Below are positions 1 to 6,893 of a DNA stretch of 27,567 nucleotides, in pieces (position 1 is the stretch's first letter; every line of letters starts with the position of its first letter). The stretch comes from a virus: IMG/VR virus record IMGVR_UViG_3300046491_000017, positions 1-27,567 of that record. The stretch is one strand, 5' to 3'. The position numbers and the translations under genes were made by a program. The notes beneath the pieces are model-generated. The model was given only the letters and a program-made list of their open reading frames with translations, did not search any database and was not told the DNA's origin.

Positions 1-1
1 T

Positions 2-340
2 CAGGCAGCGCTGAGAGAGGTAGAGTCATTGATGACTGCCGAGTTTGGCAGTCCTGAGGGTGACCGGCTTGATGTGCTAGCAACACTCATTGAGGCATAC
101 GAGGCAAAGCATTACCCTCTGGAGGCCGCAGACCCAATTGAGACTATCAAGTTCAAGATGGATCAGAAAGGACTCACCGCCAAAGATCTTGAGCCAATGA
201 TTGGGAAGACAAACCGAGTGTACGAAGTTCTCAATCGAGTTCGCCCTCTTACGCTACCAATGATTTGGCGGCTTCATAAGGGGCTAGGCATTCCGGCGGA
301 AGCCCTGATCCAGCCGCCGCGCGGTGCGGCAATAGCATAA
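2..340 (+). CDS. HigA-like antitoxin / HTH transcription regulator, 5' end outside window
   Basis: Reading frame is open from base 2 to the TAA at 338-340, so the gene very probably starts left of the window; the in-window TTG/ATG at 29-34 lies inside the conserved family sequence and is not the true start. The C-terminal part reads as a COG5499 (HigA-type) helix-turn-helix protein: an acidic helical N-terminal half (DRLDVLATLIEAYEAKHYPL) and an HTH of the type KGLTAKDLEPMIG followed by the recognition-helix region (NRVYEVLNR). Family members bind the operator of their own toxin-antitoxin operon and neutralise a HigB-type mRNA interferase; the toxin gene would lie upstream, outside the window, and cannot be seen. 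It is the only plus-strand gene, converges on the phage operon with a single base between the two stop codons, and looks less GC-rich than the phage genes. It could be a host gene at the prophage edge or phage-borne cargo. Confidence 0.85.
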   Translation, partial: QAALREVESLMTAEFGSPEGDRLDVLATLIEAYEAKHYPLEAADPIETIKFKMDQKGLTAKDLEPMIGKTNRVYEVLNRVRPLTLPMIWRLHKGLGIPAEALIQPPRGAAIA

Positions 341-341
341 C

Positions 342-533
342 TCACCCGACCAGATTCCACCCGTCGATCGCCGCCTGCACCATCCTGTCGAAGTCTTTCG
401 GCTTGGTGTACAGCAGTGCCGCGCCCTTTGCCCCGCAGGCGCAGGTTAGGCGCATCATGCGCGTGTCGCCGTGCTTGCTGTGCACGAAGATCGGCGTGTG
501 ACCGCATTTGCAGGGGCGGATGGCGGGCTTCAT
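342..533 (-). CDS. Small zinc-knuckle phage protein (Lar-like)
   Basis: A 63-residue protein with two CxCG knuckles (Cys8/Cys10 and Cys32/Cys34), which could bind one zinc ion, followed by a short helix ending in GWN. The overall pattern (C-x-C-G near the N-terminus, second C-x-C-G, then AAIDGWN) matches small phage zinc-ribbon proteins often annotated as restriction-alleviation (Lar) family. That function is not demonstrated for most members and is only a family label here. The start codon overlaps the stop of the phosphoesterase gene by four bases (ATGA), so the two are probably translationally coupled. It is the last gene of the leftward operon; no clear intrinsic terminator follows it. 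Confidence 0.75.
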   Translation of the reverse strand: MKPAIRPCKCGHTPIFVHSKHGDTRMMRLTCACGAKGAALLYTKPKDFDRMVQAAIDGWNLVG

Positions 534-1699
534 GCTGCCTCGATCATGCCAACGTCACAGCGGTGGCGCTCGACCTCGCCGTGGTCTTTGTGCATCACGA
601 TCAGGCGCATGTCGCGACCCGCCCGATAGCCCTGCCCTGCATGCCAAGCATCGCGCGCAGCAAGGGTGCGGAAATATTCGACCACGCCGCCGCGGTATTC
701 CTTCACATCCTGGTGATGAACATGGCCGACGTAGACATATCGGTGTGCGGTGGCGCCCCAGTCGCCCGGCCGATCGGCAGCCATCACCGGGATCATATCC
801 GGGCCTTTGATCGTGTCGCCATGCGTCGATCCGATCAGCACCTTACCGAAGCGGTAATACCACATGGTCGCCGGCGATAGATCGACCTCGATGCGCGGCT
901 CATTGTGGAAATAGCAGGACAACATGAGCGACAGCGCATAGGACGAGTGGCCGTCATGATTACCGCGGTTAATGCGGACGACGACCTTCTGGTGCTTCTC
1001 GAGCAATCGGCGCGCGCAGTAGATCATCGCCATCAGGCCGACCCGCTGCACTTTCGACCAGCGTCCATCGACATCGAGCTGGTGGCCTGACTGGCTCTGG
1101 TTCTTCTGGTTATCGGCGTGGAACATATCGCCGAGGTTCAGCAGTAGAGCCGTGTGAGCGCGCGGAGCGCTGGCAACAAGGCGATCGACCGCGCCACAGG
1201 TCAGTGCCTCAGCTTTCTTGAGGTCGAAGTCCTCGCCGGCGTCCTGCCACCATGCGTGCATCCCGAAGTGGGGATCGCCCATGGGGTACACGCACATGAG
1301 GTCGCTGTCGGTGAACTTCGGCGGCTTGCAGATTGGAGCCAGTCCCCTTACATCCTCAGCCAAGGACAGCGCGAAGTCGCGCAGCATTTGTTCTTGCTGA
1401 GCCTGATCCGGGCTCTGCCGCTCCCAAGTGCGCTCGACTTCCCCACTCGGCCCGCGCTGCACCGTGACTTTGCCCATGTTGAAGCCGGGCGCCACGCCGC
1501 TTTCGAAATGACCTGGCGCGTACCCCTGCGCCGCAGCCGAGCGCTGCAGGCGTGCGATTGAATCCTGTACGGCGTTCTTGCTCTTGAGGCCAAGCGCCCG
1601 CGCGGCCTTTTGATAGCTGCCGTGCTCCAGATAGGCATCGAAGTGCTTCCTCTGCACTTCGTTTGCGAACTCGCGCAGCTTTGGGTCGATGATGGTCAT
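530..1699 (-). CDS. Phage metallophosphoesterase with N-terminal helix-turn-helix
   Basis: A 389-residue protein. The C-terminal two thirds carry the full calcineurin-like metallophosphoesterase signature: D142-x-H144, GD (190-191), GNHD (246-249), a central THGD His (293) and GHVHH (325-329). These residues bind a dinuclear metal centre that hydrolyses phosphodi- or monoesters. Residues about 5-60 form a helical, HTH-like segment (SYQKAARALGLKS) suggesting nucleic-acid binding, so a DNA or RNA nuclease or phosphatase is plausible; the substrate is unknown. I chose the ATG at 1699 because an AAGGA ribosome-binding site (overlapping the TAA of the i-spanin gene) lies at proper spacing; the 16 extra upstream codons to 1747 overlap the spanin gene and look non-coding. 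It lies downstream of the lysis cassette and overlaps the next gene by ATGA. Confidence 0.85.
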   Translation of the reverse strand: MTIIDPKLREFANEVQRKHFDAYLEHGSYQKAARALGLKSKNAVQDSIARLQRSAAAQGYAPGHFESGVAPGFNMGKVTVQRGPSGEVERTWERQSPDQAQQEQMLRDFALSLAEDVRGLAPICKPPKFTDSDLMCVYPMGDPHFGMHAWWQDAGEDFDLKKAEALTCGAVDRLVASAPRAHTALLLNLGDMFHADNQKNQSQSGHQLDVDGRWSKVQRVGLMAMIYCARRLLEKHQKVVVRINRGNHDGHSSYALSLMLSCYFHNEPRIEVDLSPATMWYYRFGKVLIGSTHGDTIKGPDMIPVMAADRPGDWGATAHRYVYVGHVHHQDVKEYRGGVVEYFRTLAARDAWHAGQGYRAGRDMRLIVMHKDHGEVERHRCDVGMIEAA

Positions 1700-1706
1700 G
1701 TGGTCC

Positions 1707-2207
1707 TTACGGTTGCTTGCTCGGAGCGTTCTGCGGCCATGCGGCACTCAGGGTTGCGGCATCGTTAGAATGGCCTTGAGCTGCCTGTCCCAGCTGTCGA
1801 TATTCTCCTTCACACTTTGCAAGTAGGGCTGCGGCGGCGGAGGCGTAAGCACGGGCGGTTTCGGCGGAAGCGCTGGGCAGGCTGTTGCGGAGGGTGGCGA
1901 TTGTGTTGCGCAGGCTGTCAGAAGAAGCAGCGGCAGCAGTCGCAGCGGTGCGGAGAGTTTTGGCATTTTCGGCCCCTTGGTTGATTGCGGCGTCGTACTT
2001 CTCGCGCCAGTCCTTTTCCTGCTTGTCGGCGGCGAGCTTGTCGGCGACCTTTTGCGCATCCCACCGAGCCTGTACTTCGGCCCGGCCAATGTCGCGCTCA
2101 TGCTCAAGGAACTGGTGAGCGCCGTAGAAGGCGCCCGCGGCAAGCGAACCGATAACGATGATCTCCGCTCCCAGCTTGTACGGGCTCAGGGCGTCGAGGA
2201 TGCTCAT
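1707..2207 (-). CDS. Rz: i-spanin (Rz-like)
   Basis: A 166-residue protein with one N-terminal membrane segment (residues about 12-31, AEIIVIGSLAAGAF) and a long charged and Ala-rich periplasmic helix, typical of phage i-spanins (Rz / DUF2514 type). With the o-spanin it bridges inner and outer membranes and fuses them at the last step of lysis. Start chosen at 2207 because it overlaps the holin stop by ATGA; the much longer open frame up to 2549 runs through holin and endolysin genes and is a shadow. The o-spanin gene is nested completely within this gene in another frame. One Cys (in LLAKCEGEY) could form a disulfide. Confidence 0.85.
   Translation of the reverse strand: MSILDALSPYKLGAEIIVIGSLAAGAFYGAHQFLEHERDIGRAEVQARWDAQKVADKLAADKQEKDWREKYDAAINQGAENAKTLRTAATAAAASSDSLRNTIATLRNSLPSASAETARAYASAAAALLAKCEGEYRQLGQAAQGHSNDAATLSAAWPQNAPSKQP
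1748..1966 (-). CDS. Rz1: o-spanin lipoprotein (Rz1-like), nested inside Rz
   Basis: A 72-residue protein that starts with a lipoprotein signal peptide (MPKLSAPLRLLPLLLL) and a lipobox LLTAC, so Cys20 would be lipidated after signal peptidase II cleavage. The mature part is proline-rich (PALPPKPPVLTPPPPQPY), the hallmark of Rz1 o-spanins, which sit in the outer membrane and bind the periplasmic end of Rz. It is entirely embedded in the Rz gene in a different frame, as in phage lambda. The ATG at 1966 has an AAGGGG ribosome-binding site at good distance, so the frame is independently translated; the open frame upstream to 2143 lacks signal-peptide character. Confidence 0.88.
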   Translation of the reverse strand: MPKLSAPLRLLPLLLLTACATQSPPSATACPALPPKPPVLTPPPPQPYLQSVKENIDSWDRQLKAILTMPQP

Positions 2208-2401
2208 TTCACCGGGTCCGGAAACGCCATTTTGAGCGCCGCCGAGATGACGCCGCCCAAGCCGGCCGCCTGCCCCCAATCCAGACCGGCGCCGAACTTT
2301 GCGCCGCACAGAGCTACCAGAAAACCAATTCCTTGCCACGTTGACGCCTCCGAAAGGCGAGCGGCCATAAATTCGAGTGCGATGCGAAGGCGGCTGTTCA
2401 T
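2204..2401 (-). CDS. Phage holin
   Basis: A 65-residue protein with two hydrophobic stretches (about 22-39, WQGIGFLVALCGAKFGAGL, and 44-59, QAAGLGGVISAALKMA) and a charged N-terminus with two Arg near the start. Size, topology and position between endolysin and spanins fit a class II-like holin that forms inner-membrane lesions to release or activate the endolysin. Its start overlaps the endolysin stop by ATGA and its stop overlaps the Rz start by ATGA, giving a coupled endolysin-holin-Rz cassette. The hydrophobic segments are short and only mildly hydrophobic, so the exact topology is uncertain. Confidence 0.78.
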   Translation of the reverse strand: MNSRLRIALEFMAARLSEASTWQGIGFLVALCGAKFGAGLDWGQAAGLGGVISAALKMAFPDPVK

Positions 2402-2856
2402 GCGAGTAATCCTCCTGAGTTGACATAGGCCGCGCGCAGGTCGGCCAGAGTGTTTTCATGCTGACCGTAGCCAGCGCCTGGGAGTGACGCCCAGCGACTG
2501 CGGCATAGGCTGACCGCTTCGTCAAAGCGCCCCGCCTCGATCGCGTCAAGCGCCCGGCATTCGCGGATCAGCTGGACGGCCCACTTGTCTTGCGATGCCG
2601 GACCAAAGTCGGGCAGGCTCAACTGCGCTTTGTAGTGCAGCCAGTAGCGGCCCATGAACTGATACCGGCCAGCGGCGTCGGAGTTCAGCGCAGCGCAGCG
2701 CAGCATCGGATGGGAGCCGTAGCTTTTGAAGAGGATCGGCTTTGCCGGTGTCGAGCCGACGCACACGTTGTAGCCGCGATCCGACAGTGCCAGGAGTCGC
2801 GGGCCCAGTTCGCTGTGCGCGATCATGTCCAGAAAGGCCTTAAGGTTCGGGCTCAT
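2398..2856 (-). CDS. Endolysin, lambda R-like lytic transglycosylase (GH104)
   Basis: A 152-residue protein that reads colinearly with phage lambda endolysin R: KAFLDMIAHSE (catalytic Glu16, matching lambda's AWSE), GY-V-VG (28-34), S-HP (48-50), AAGRYQF (61-67), and WASLPGAGYGQ (122-132). The enzyme cleaves the MurNAc-GlcNAc bond of peptidoglycan by transglycosylation, leaving a 1,6-anhydro end. No signal peptide or SAR segment is visible, so release depends on the holin. Start chosen at 2856, with an AAGGGG site four bases upstream; the TTG-initiated extension to 2871 overlaps that site. Its stop overlaps the holin start. Confidence 0.92.
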   Translation of the reverse strand: MSPNLKAFLDMIAHSELGPRLLALSDRGYNVCVGSTPAKPILFKSYGSHPMLRCAALNSDAAGRYQFMGRYWLHYKAQLSLPDFGPASQDKWAVQLIRECRALDAIEAGRFDEAVSLCRSRWASLPGAGYGQHENTLADLRAAYVNSGGLLA

Positions 2857-2857
2857 C

Positions 2858-3115
2858 TCACCCCTTCGCAAAATGCTGAAACAGCCACGTCAGCGCCCCG
2901 CCAACGGTCGATGCCGCCCCGCCAACGAGCATCAATGTCTTCCACCCGCCGCGCGCCTCCGAGAGAGCAAGAAGCACCTGATCGAGCTTGGCGGTCAGTT
3001 GCTTGTTACTCTCTTGAAGGTCGTTCATTCCCTGCGTGAGGTGGGTTACCTGGGCCTGCAAGATGCCGATGTTGATGCGAGCCTCGGTTAGCTCTTGTTG
3101 CGTTGCGTCGGTCAT
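2858..3115 (-). CDS. XhlA-like coiled-coil, C-terminal membrane protein
   Basis: An 85-residue protein with an N-terminal amphipathic coiled coil (about 8-53, regular Leu/Ile heptads such as LQAQVTHLTQGMNDLQ) and a single C-terminal hydrophobic segment (about 57-80). This topology, with a short LFQHFAKG tail, resembles XhlA (haemolysin XhlA family) lysis-accessory proteins that anchor to the inner membrane and work with a holin. It is the first gene after the terminator at 3126-3149 and ends two bases before the endolysin start, so it belongs to the lysis cassette. A tail-associated or superinfection role cannot be excluded. Confidence 0.65.
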   Translation of the reverse strand: MTDATQQELTEARINIGILQAQVTHLTQGMNDLQESNKQLTAKLDQVLLALSEARGGWKTLMLVGGAASTVGGALTWLFQHFAKG

Positions 3116-3125
3116 GGATGGCCCA

Positions 3126-3149
3126 TAAAAAAACCCGCCGTAGCGGGTT
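3126..3149 (-). terminator. Intrinsic terminator upstream of lysis cassette
   Basis: On the minus strand a 7-bp stem AACCCGC/GCGGGTT with a TACG loop is followed directly by a run of T. It lies between the hydrolase gene (ends 3169) and the lysis genes (begin 3115), so lysis genes need read-through, antitermination or a local promoter. Confidence 0.85.
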
Positions 3150-3168
3150 GGTTAAGAATTGTTTGGGC

Positions 3169-3648
3169 TTACGCGGCCATCAGCGCAAGCTTGGGGTAAT
3201 TGCACTGCCTAAGGTCATTCGGCGTCACGCGGCGCTTTTCCTCCGGGTCGAGCAAGATCGTCCCGCCCGCCATCAGGAGCGCGAAATTGTGCTCGCTGCA
3301 CCACCATTTGGAGTCGTCGGCCCAGTCGTCGGACATCAGGAACGGAATCCCGAGCGCCCCGGCGAAGTCGTAGCCATGCCCTGCCTGCGCCTCGCCGAAC
3401 GCGATTGCTGCATCGAGATCGGGAACCCAGACTTCCATGTCCTGCCAACGCACGATGCCCTTCATGGCCTCGTCAAGCGACGTGGCGCGGCAGCCGTGCG
3501 TCATGCTGGCCTCGTAGACGCGGTCGCCGATGATGGCGATCGTGTGCGAGAACAGCTCGCGCGAGCCGGATCCGATCGCGATCAGGAGGCTGAGCGGATT
3601 ACCTGGCCAGCGGGAAGTGAAGCGGATGGTGACGATACCTGGGCGCAT
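3169..3648 (-). CDS. Permuted papain-like (YiiX/NlpC-P60-type) hydrolase
   Basis: A 159-residue protein with the order expected of circularly permuted papain-like amidases (YaeF/YiiX, peptidase C92-like): His35 in SHTIAIIGD near the N-terminus and a later Cys117 in the motif WWCSEH, close to the WFCSEL motif of that group, plus GYDF at 92-95. Members hydrolyse amide or ester bonds in peptidoglycan peptides or lipids. Located after the tail-fibre genes and before lysis, it may be a tail-tip peptidoglycan hydrolase replacing lambda gpK, or a lysis accessory. No signal peptide is seen. A strong TAAGGAG site, using the stop of the preceding gene, lies just upstream of the ATG. Family assignment is by motif only. 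Confidence 0.65.
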   Translation of the reverse strand: MRPGIVTIRFTSRWPGNPLSLLIAIGSGSRELFSHTIAIIGDRVYEASMTHGCRATSLDEAMKGIVRWQDMEVWVPDLDAAIAFGEAQAGHGYDFAGALGIPFLMSDDWADDSKWWCSEHNFALLMAGGTILLDPEEKRRVTPNDLRQCNYPKLALMAA

Positions 3649-3657
3649 GAGGGCTCC

Positions 3658-4275
3658 TTACTTGGTCGGCGGAAGGCCGAGTTGCGAACGGATGCTGGCG
3701 ATGAAGTCATTCCACGCCGAGACTGCGGCAGACAGGTCGGCATCGGTGGCGGCAGTGCGCATCGCGGATTGGCTGGCAAAACGGGTCGCGCGCATCGCCA
3801 GCTTGGCACCGGCGAAGGCATCGGCCCGGGCAATGATGTCGTCCGCCGCCCATTGGCCGCTCCGCTCTTCGCCGGTCGGGTTGTGCAAGGCGTAGCAGGC
3901 CACCGAAGGCGGGACCGGATCGGCGTAACCTGCCACCTTGTACGAGCGCGCGTCGGTTTCCGCCTCCTTGTATTCCTCGGTGCGGTTGCCCACTGCATCC
4001 CATACGACGGCGTCGATGTCGGCGTAGGTCCTGGCGATGGCTGCGGCGATGCGGTCAGCGAGCGCGGTATCCACCCATACGATCGCCGTAGCACCTTCCG
4101 GCCAAGTCGGCTTGCATGTATCAGTCGGCGCGTCCCACGTGAACTCCGTCCCGAGGTATATGGCGACACCTTCGCAATGACGGATTTCTGGTGGACCTTC
4201 GTCCGGGTCCTCGATGCGGCAGATGCACCGGACGTCACCGTTATCCAGCACGTCAGCGTAGTAACGGGTAATCAT
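3658..4275 (-). CDS. Tail-fibre-associated phage protein, possible assembly factor
   Basis: A 205-residue protein. The C-terminal half (WDAVGNRTEEYKEAETDAR ... ADDIIARADAFAGAKLAMRATRFASQ) is a helical domain common in phage proteins encoded right after tail fibres of beta- and gammaproteobacterial phages; some are called fibre assembly proteins. The N-terminal part has Cys17, Cys19 and Cys34 but no clear zinc site. Its start overlaps the fibre stop by ATGA, consistent with coupled expression and a role in fibre folding or attachment. No enzymatic motif is seen. Confidence 0.6.
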   Translation of the reverse strand: MITRYYADVLDNGDVRCICRIEDPDEGPPEIRHCEGVAIYLGTEFTWDAPTDTCKPTWPEGATAIVWVDTALADRIAAAIARTYADIDAVVWDAVGNRTEEYKEAETDARSYKVAGYADPVPPSVACYALHNPTGEERSGQWAADDIIARADAFAGAKLAMRATRFASQSAMRTAATDADLSAAVSAWNDFIASIRSQLGLPPTK

Positions 4276-6893
4276 CCGCCAGTCCCCCAGGTGATAGTTT
4301 TCGTAATGCTGATCGTGGCTGTTTTTCCAATGGAGTCAGTCGCCGTACAGTTGACGACGATTGTTGATGTCTGATTGGACGAGCCCAGCTTGCAACTCAC
4401 GTTGACCGAATTTCCCGTGTAGACATCCAGCTTGAACTGGCCGGGACCATCCGAAACAGAAATAGACCACGCATAGCTGACCGTCCCGTTGGCGTTGTTC
4501 GCTGTAAGGGCAAAGCCGCCGAACGACGTGGTGCCGTTGGCGTAGCCCCCGCCGACCGAGTCAAACGTCTTGGATAGAGAAAAGGCGGTGCTCTGCTTGG
4601 AGTACGCAGTCTGGCCATTGGCGGCGTTTGATTCCACCGTGGATGCAGCGGTTGAACCGATGATGGCTGCCGCTGTCACCGTGCCACCAAACGATGCATT
4701 GCCCGTTGAGGCGTCTATTACAAACGTCGCCGTGCCGTCACTCTTGTAGCCAACGATGCCAGAAGCGTTGATGCCAACGCCGTAGCCGCCAGTGCGCACG
4801 CCGCTGCTGTTCCAGGTTAGCGAGCCGACAGCAAGGCCAGCGCCGCCAGATAGGACATTGGCAGCATTGGCGCGCAGGCGCTGGGCAAGGCCGGTGGTGG
4901 GGTCGTTGATGGCGGCGCTTGCGGCAACGCCTGCTGAGTTGTCCGTCTGCGGCCCGAACCGGATGTTGGTTAACTTGGCCCCATCCTCGGCGAACGAAGT
5001 ATCCAGAAAGTACCGTTGACCCACCGGTACAGGCCGAACTCCTTTAACATCGCCGCCCTTGTACCATACAACGTTTGTCCCGTCATAGACCAGGGCAACT
5101 AAATCGCCCGGTGTCCACGTTCCGATTTGACCCAGACTGCTGCCGTTTGACCACATGTACAGCGCCCCGGAGTTCTCCGCATAGATGCTGTAGTCGATGT
5201 GGTCGTAGCTGTTGCTGGTTGTTAGATCGTCAGACTGGTTCAGGCCGAGCCACACGCTGCCAGCCCATACCCGAGCCGAGACAAACGCTCCTCCGGTGTA
5301 TCCTTCAAGGCTGTACACGCTCTCAGTCCAAGGGGCGCCAGATATTTTAGTCGCCGAGTTGCCTTCGACCTTTATTCCCGACGATCCCACGAGCACCAGA
5401 TCGGAACTGGCGTTGTTAGCTGGCGCGTTAGCCTGTCCTGCGATGTTCGACCACAAGGCGGTTTGCGCCGCGCTGTTAATTGCTGGGGTCAGGTCGCTGT
5501 TCAGCGTGCCCGGCGCTGCGTAATTCGGATTAAGCGCCGTACCGCCTGCAAGAATCACGTTCCCAGAGGCGTCCTTAATGCTTAATCCGCGAGTGTCTAT
5601 CTTGCTTGAAACGACACTGCCCGCAACGATCAACGAGCCGTCGATCACGACGCCAGTTGCCGCCCATGTCGATCCGTCCCACTTCTTCTCCATCGTGAAG
5701 GTGGACCCGTTGGAGATCGTAACGACATCGCTGACAATCTTGCCGCCGGGGCAAGCTGCATCGGCAGCGGCGTCAGTCCATGCCGAACCGGCGGCGTAGA
5801 AGTGTCCCGGTCCTCGCGGACCCGTTGCGCCCGTGCCGCCAGTCGCACCCGTCGCGCCTTGCGGACCTTGTGCGCCAGCCTTCGACTTCGCCAGCGACAG
5901 CGCCTTCTGGATCGTCACACCCCCATAGACAGCTTGCAGCGTCGCCGTGGCAGTATCCGCGCTCATAGCTGACACCGAATACGCGCCCGCGCTGGTGATT
6001 GCCACTGTGCAGCCGGTTTGCGATGGCACCGAGTAGGTAACGGGGCCTGTCGTGCCGGTCTTGTCAGTGATGCCGTCAAAGACCTTGAACGTGCCGCTAG
6101 CAGGCGTGAAGCTCGCCACAGTACCCGCGCTATCCGCCGCAAGCGTGGTCGCCTCGTTGGTCAGGAATCCGCTAATCGCGTTCGCGCCATTGGCTCCATT
6201 GCTGCCACCTGTCAGTTGGACGAGCGTGATCTGGTCGGTATAGACAGTGCTGCTGATCGTCGCCTGCACACGATACGTGCGCGCGTCGGTGAAGTCGCCC
6301 GAAGCAGCCGTGTAGGTGGCGCCGGTCGCGCCTGCGATGTTGGTCCATGCGCTGCCAGTCCAATACTGCCACTGATAGGTCGCAGTGCCGCCGTACGGGG
6401 TTGCGGTCAGCGTGATCGATGTGGGCGCGAAGGATGCCGCCGACGTGGCGCGCGTGAACGCCTGTGCCGGGGTGGATACCACGACGTAGGCGGCAGATGC
6501 GCCAGCCGGACCGGTCGGGCCTTGGGCGCCATCAGCGCCTTTCGCCCCGTCCAGCACCTTGGAAATGGTGCACGGTGCCGAATACGTCTGCCCATTGACC
6601 GTGATGCTCGCCGTAACCGTTGCGCTTGATCCGGCCATGTTGGCATAGGCCAGATCCGCACTGGTTGCGGTGACGTTCGTCAGCGTGCCGCCGATGCAGG
6701 CGAAACTTATGGCGCCGGTCAGGTCGATCAGGCTTGCGGTGAATGTGATACTGGCTGGCGTGTTGGTGCCGTTGGTAGCGACGTGGAATGCGGGGGCGGA
6801 GGGGGTCAGCAGTATCTGCGCGGTTGGTAGATTGACCGTGCGCGACGGCGCACTCTGCAACGTGGTGTCGATGTAGTTGACGACGGTTGCCAT
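4272..6893 (-). CDS. Tail tip / central fibre protein with collagen-like linkers
   Basis: An 873-residue beta-rich, Ser/Thr/Ala/Gly-rich protein. Three Ig-like beta-sandwich modules (about 21-112, 135-228, 240-336) are each followed by a Gly-rich linker: collagen-like Gly-X-Y triplets at 116-132 and 340-363 and GGSNGANGAN near 229-238. The segment DGSLIVAGSVVSSKIDTRG (near 420) resembles the C-terminal region of gpJ/DUF1983-type tail tip proteins, and the centre (about 515-660) looks like a jelly-roll carbohydrate-binding module (WTESVYS ... RYFLDTSFAEDGAKL). The C-terminus is another beta domain. It is probably the receptor-binding tail tip or fibre. Start overlaps the upstream stop as TAATG. 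Confidence 0.75.
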   Translation of the reverse strand: MATVVNYIDTTLQSAPSRTVNLPTAQILLTPSAPAFHVATNGTNTPASITFTASLIDLTGAISFACIGGTLTNVTATSADLAYANMAGSSATVTASITVNGQTYSAPCTISKVLDGAKGADGAQGPTGPAGASAAYVVVSTPAQAFTRATSAASFAPTSITLTATPYGGTATYQWQYWTGSAWTNIAGATGATYTAASGDFTDARTYRVQATISSTVYTDQITLVQLTGGSNGANGANAISGFLTNEATTLAADSAGTVASFTPASGTFKVFDGITDKTGTTGPVTYSVPSQTGCTVAITSAGAYSVSAMSADTATATLQAVYGGVTIQKALSLAKSKAGAQGPQGATGATGGTGATGPRGPGHFYAAGSAWTDAAADAACPGGKIVSDVVTISNGSTFTMEKKWDGSTWAATGVVIDGSLIVAGSVVSSKIDTRGLSIKDASGNVILAGGTALNPNYAAPGTLNSDLTPAINSAAQTALWSNIAGQANAPANNASSDLVLVGSSGIKVEGNSATKISGAPWTESVYSLEGYTGGAFVSARVWAGSVWLGLNQSDDLTTSNSYDHIDYSIYAENSGALYMWSNGSSLGQIGTWTPGDLVALVYDGTNVVWYKGGDVKGVRPVPVGQRYFLDTSFAEDGAKLTNIRFGPQTDNSAGVAASAAINDPTTGLAQRLRANAANVLSGGAGLAVGSLTWNSSGVRTGGYGVGINASGIVGYKSDGTATFVIDASTGNASFGGTVTAAAIIGSTAASTVESNAANGQTAYSKQSTAFSLSKTFDSVGGGYANGTTSFGGFALTANNANGTVSYAWSISVSDGPGQFKLDVYTGNSVNVSCKLGSSNQTSTIVVNCTATDSIGKTATISITKTITWGTGG

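Noticed and set aside
1707-2549. 280-codon version of the i-spanin frame
   Set aside because: The N-terminal 114 codons overlap the holin and endolysin; the true start is at 2207 with an ATGA overlap.
2398-2871. TTG-initiated, five-residue longer endolysin
   Set aside because: The extension contains the AAGGGG ribosome-binding site of the ATG at 2856, and lambda R alignment starts there.
3103-4374. 423-codon open frame on the plus strand, antisense to the hydrolase and fibre-associated genes
   Set aside because: Arg/Val/Gly/Asp-rich translation without any family pattern; it crosses a terminator and two well-supported genes. A GC-rich antisense shadow.
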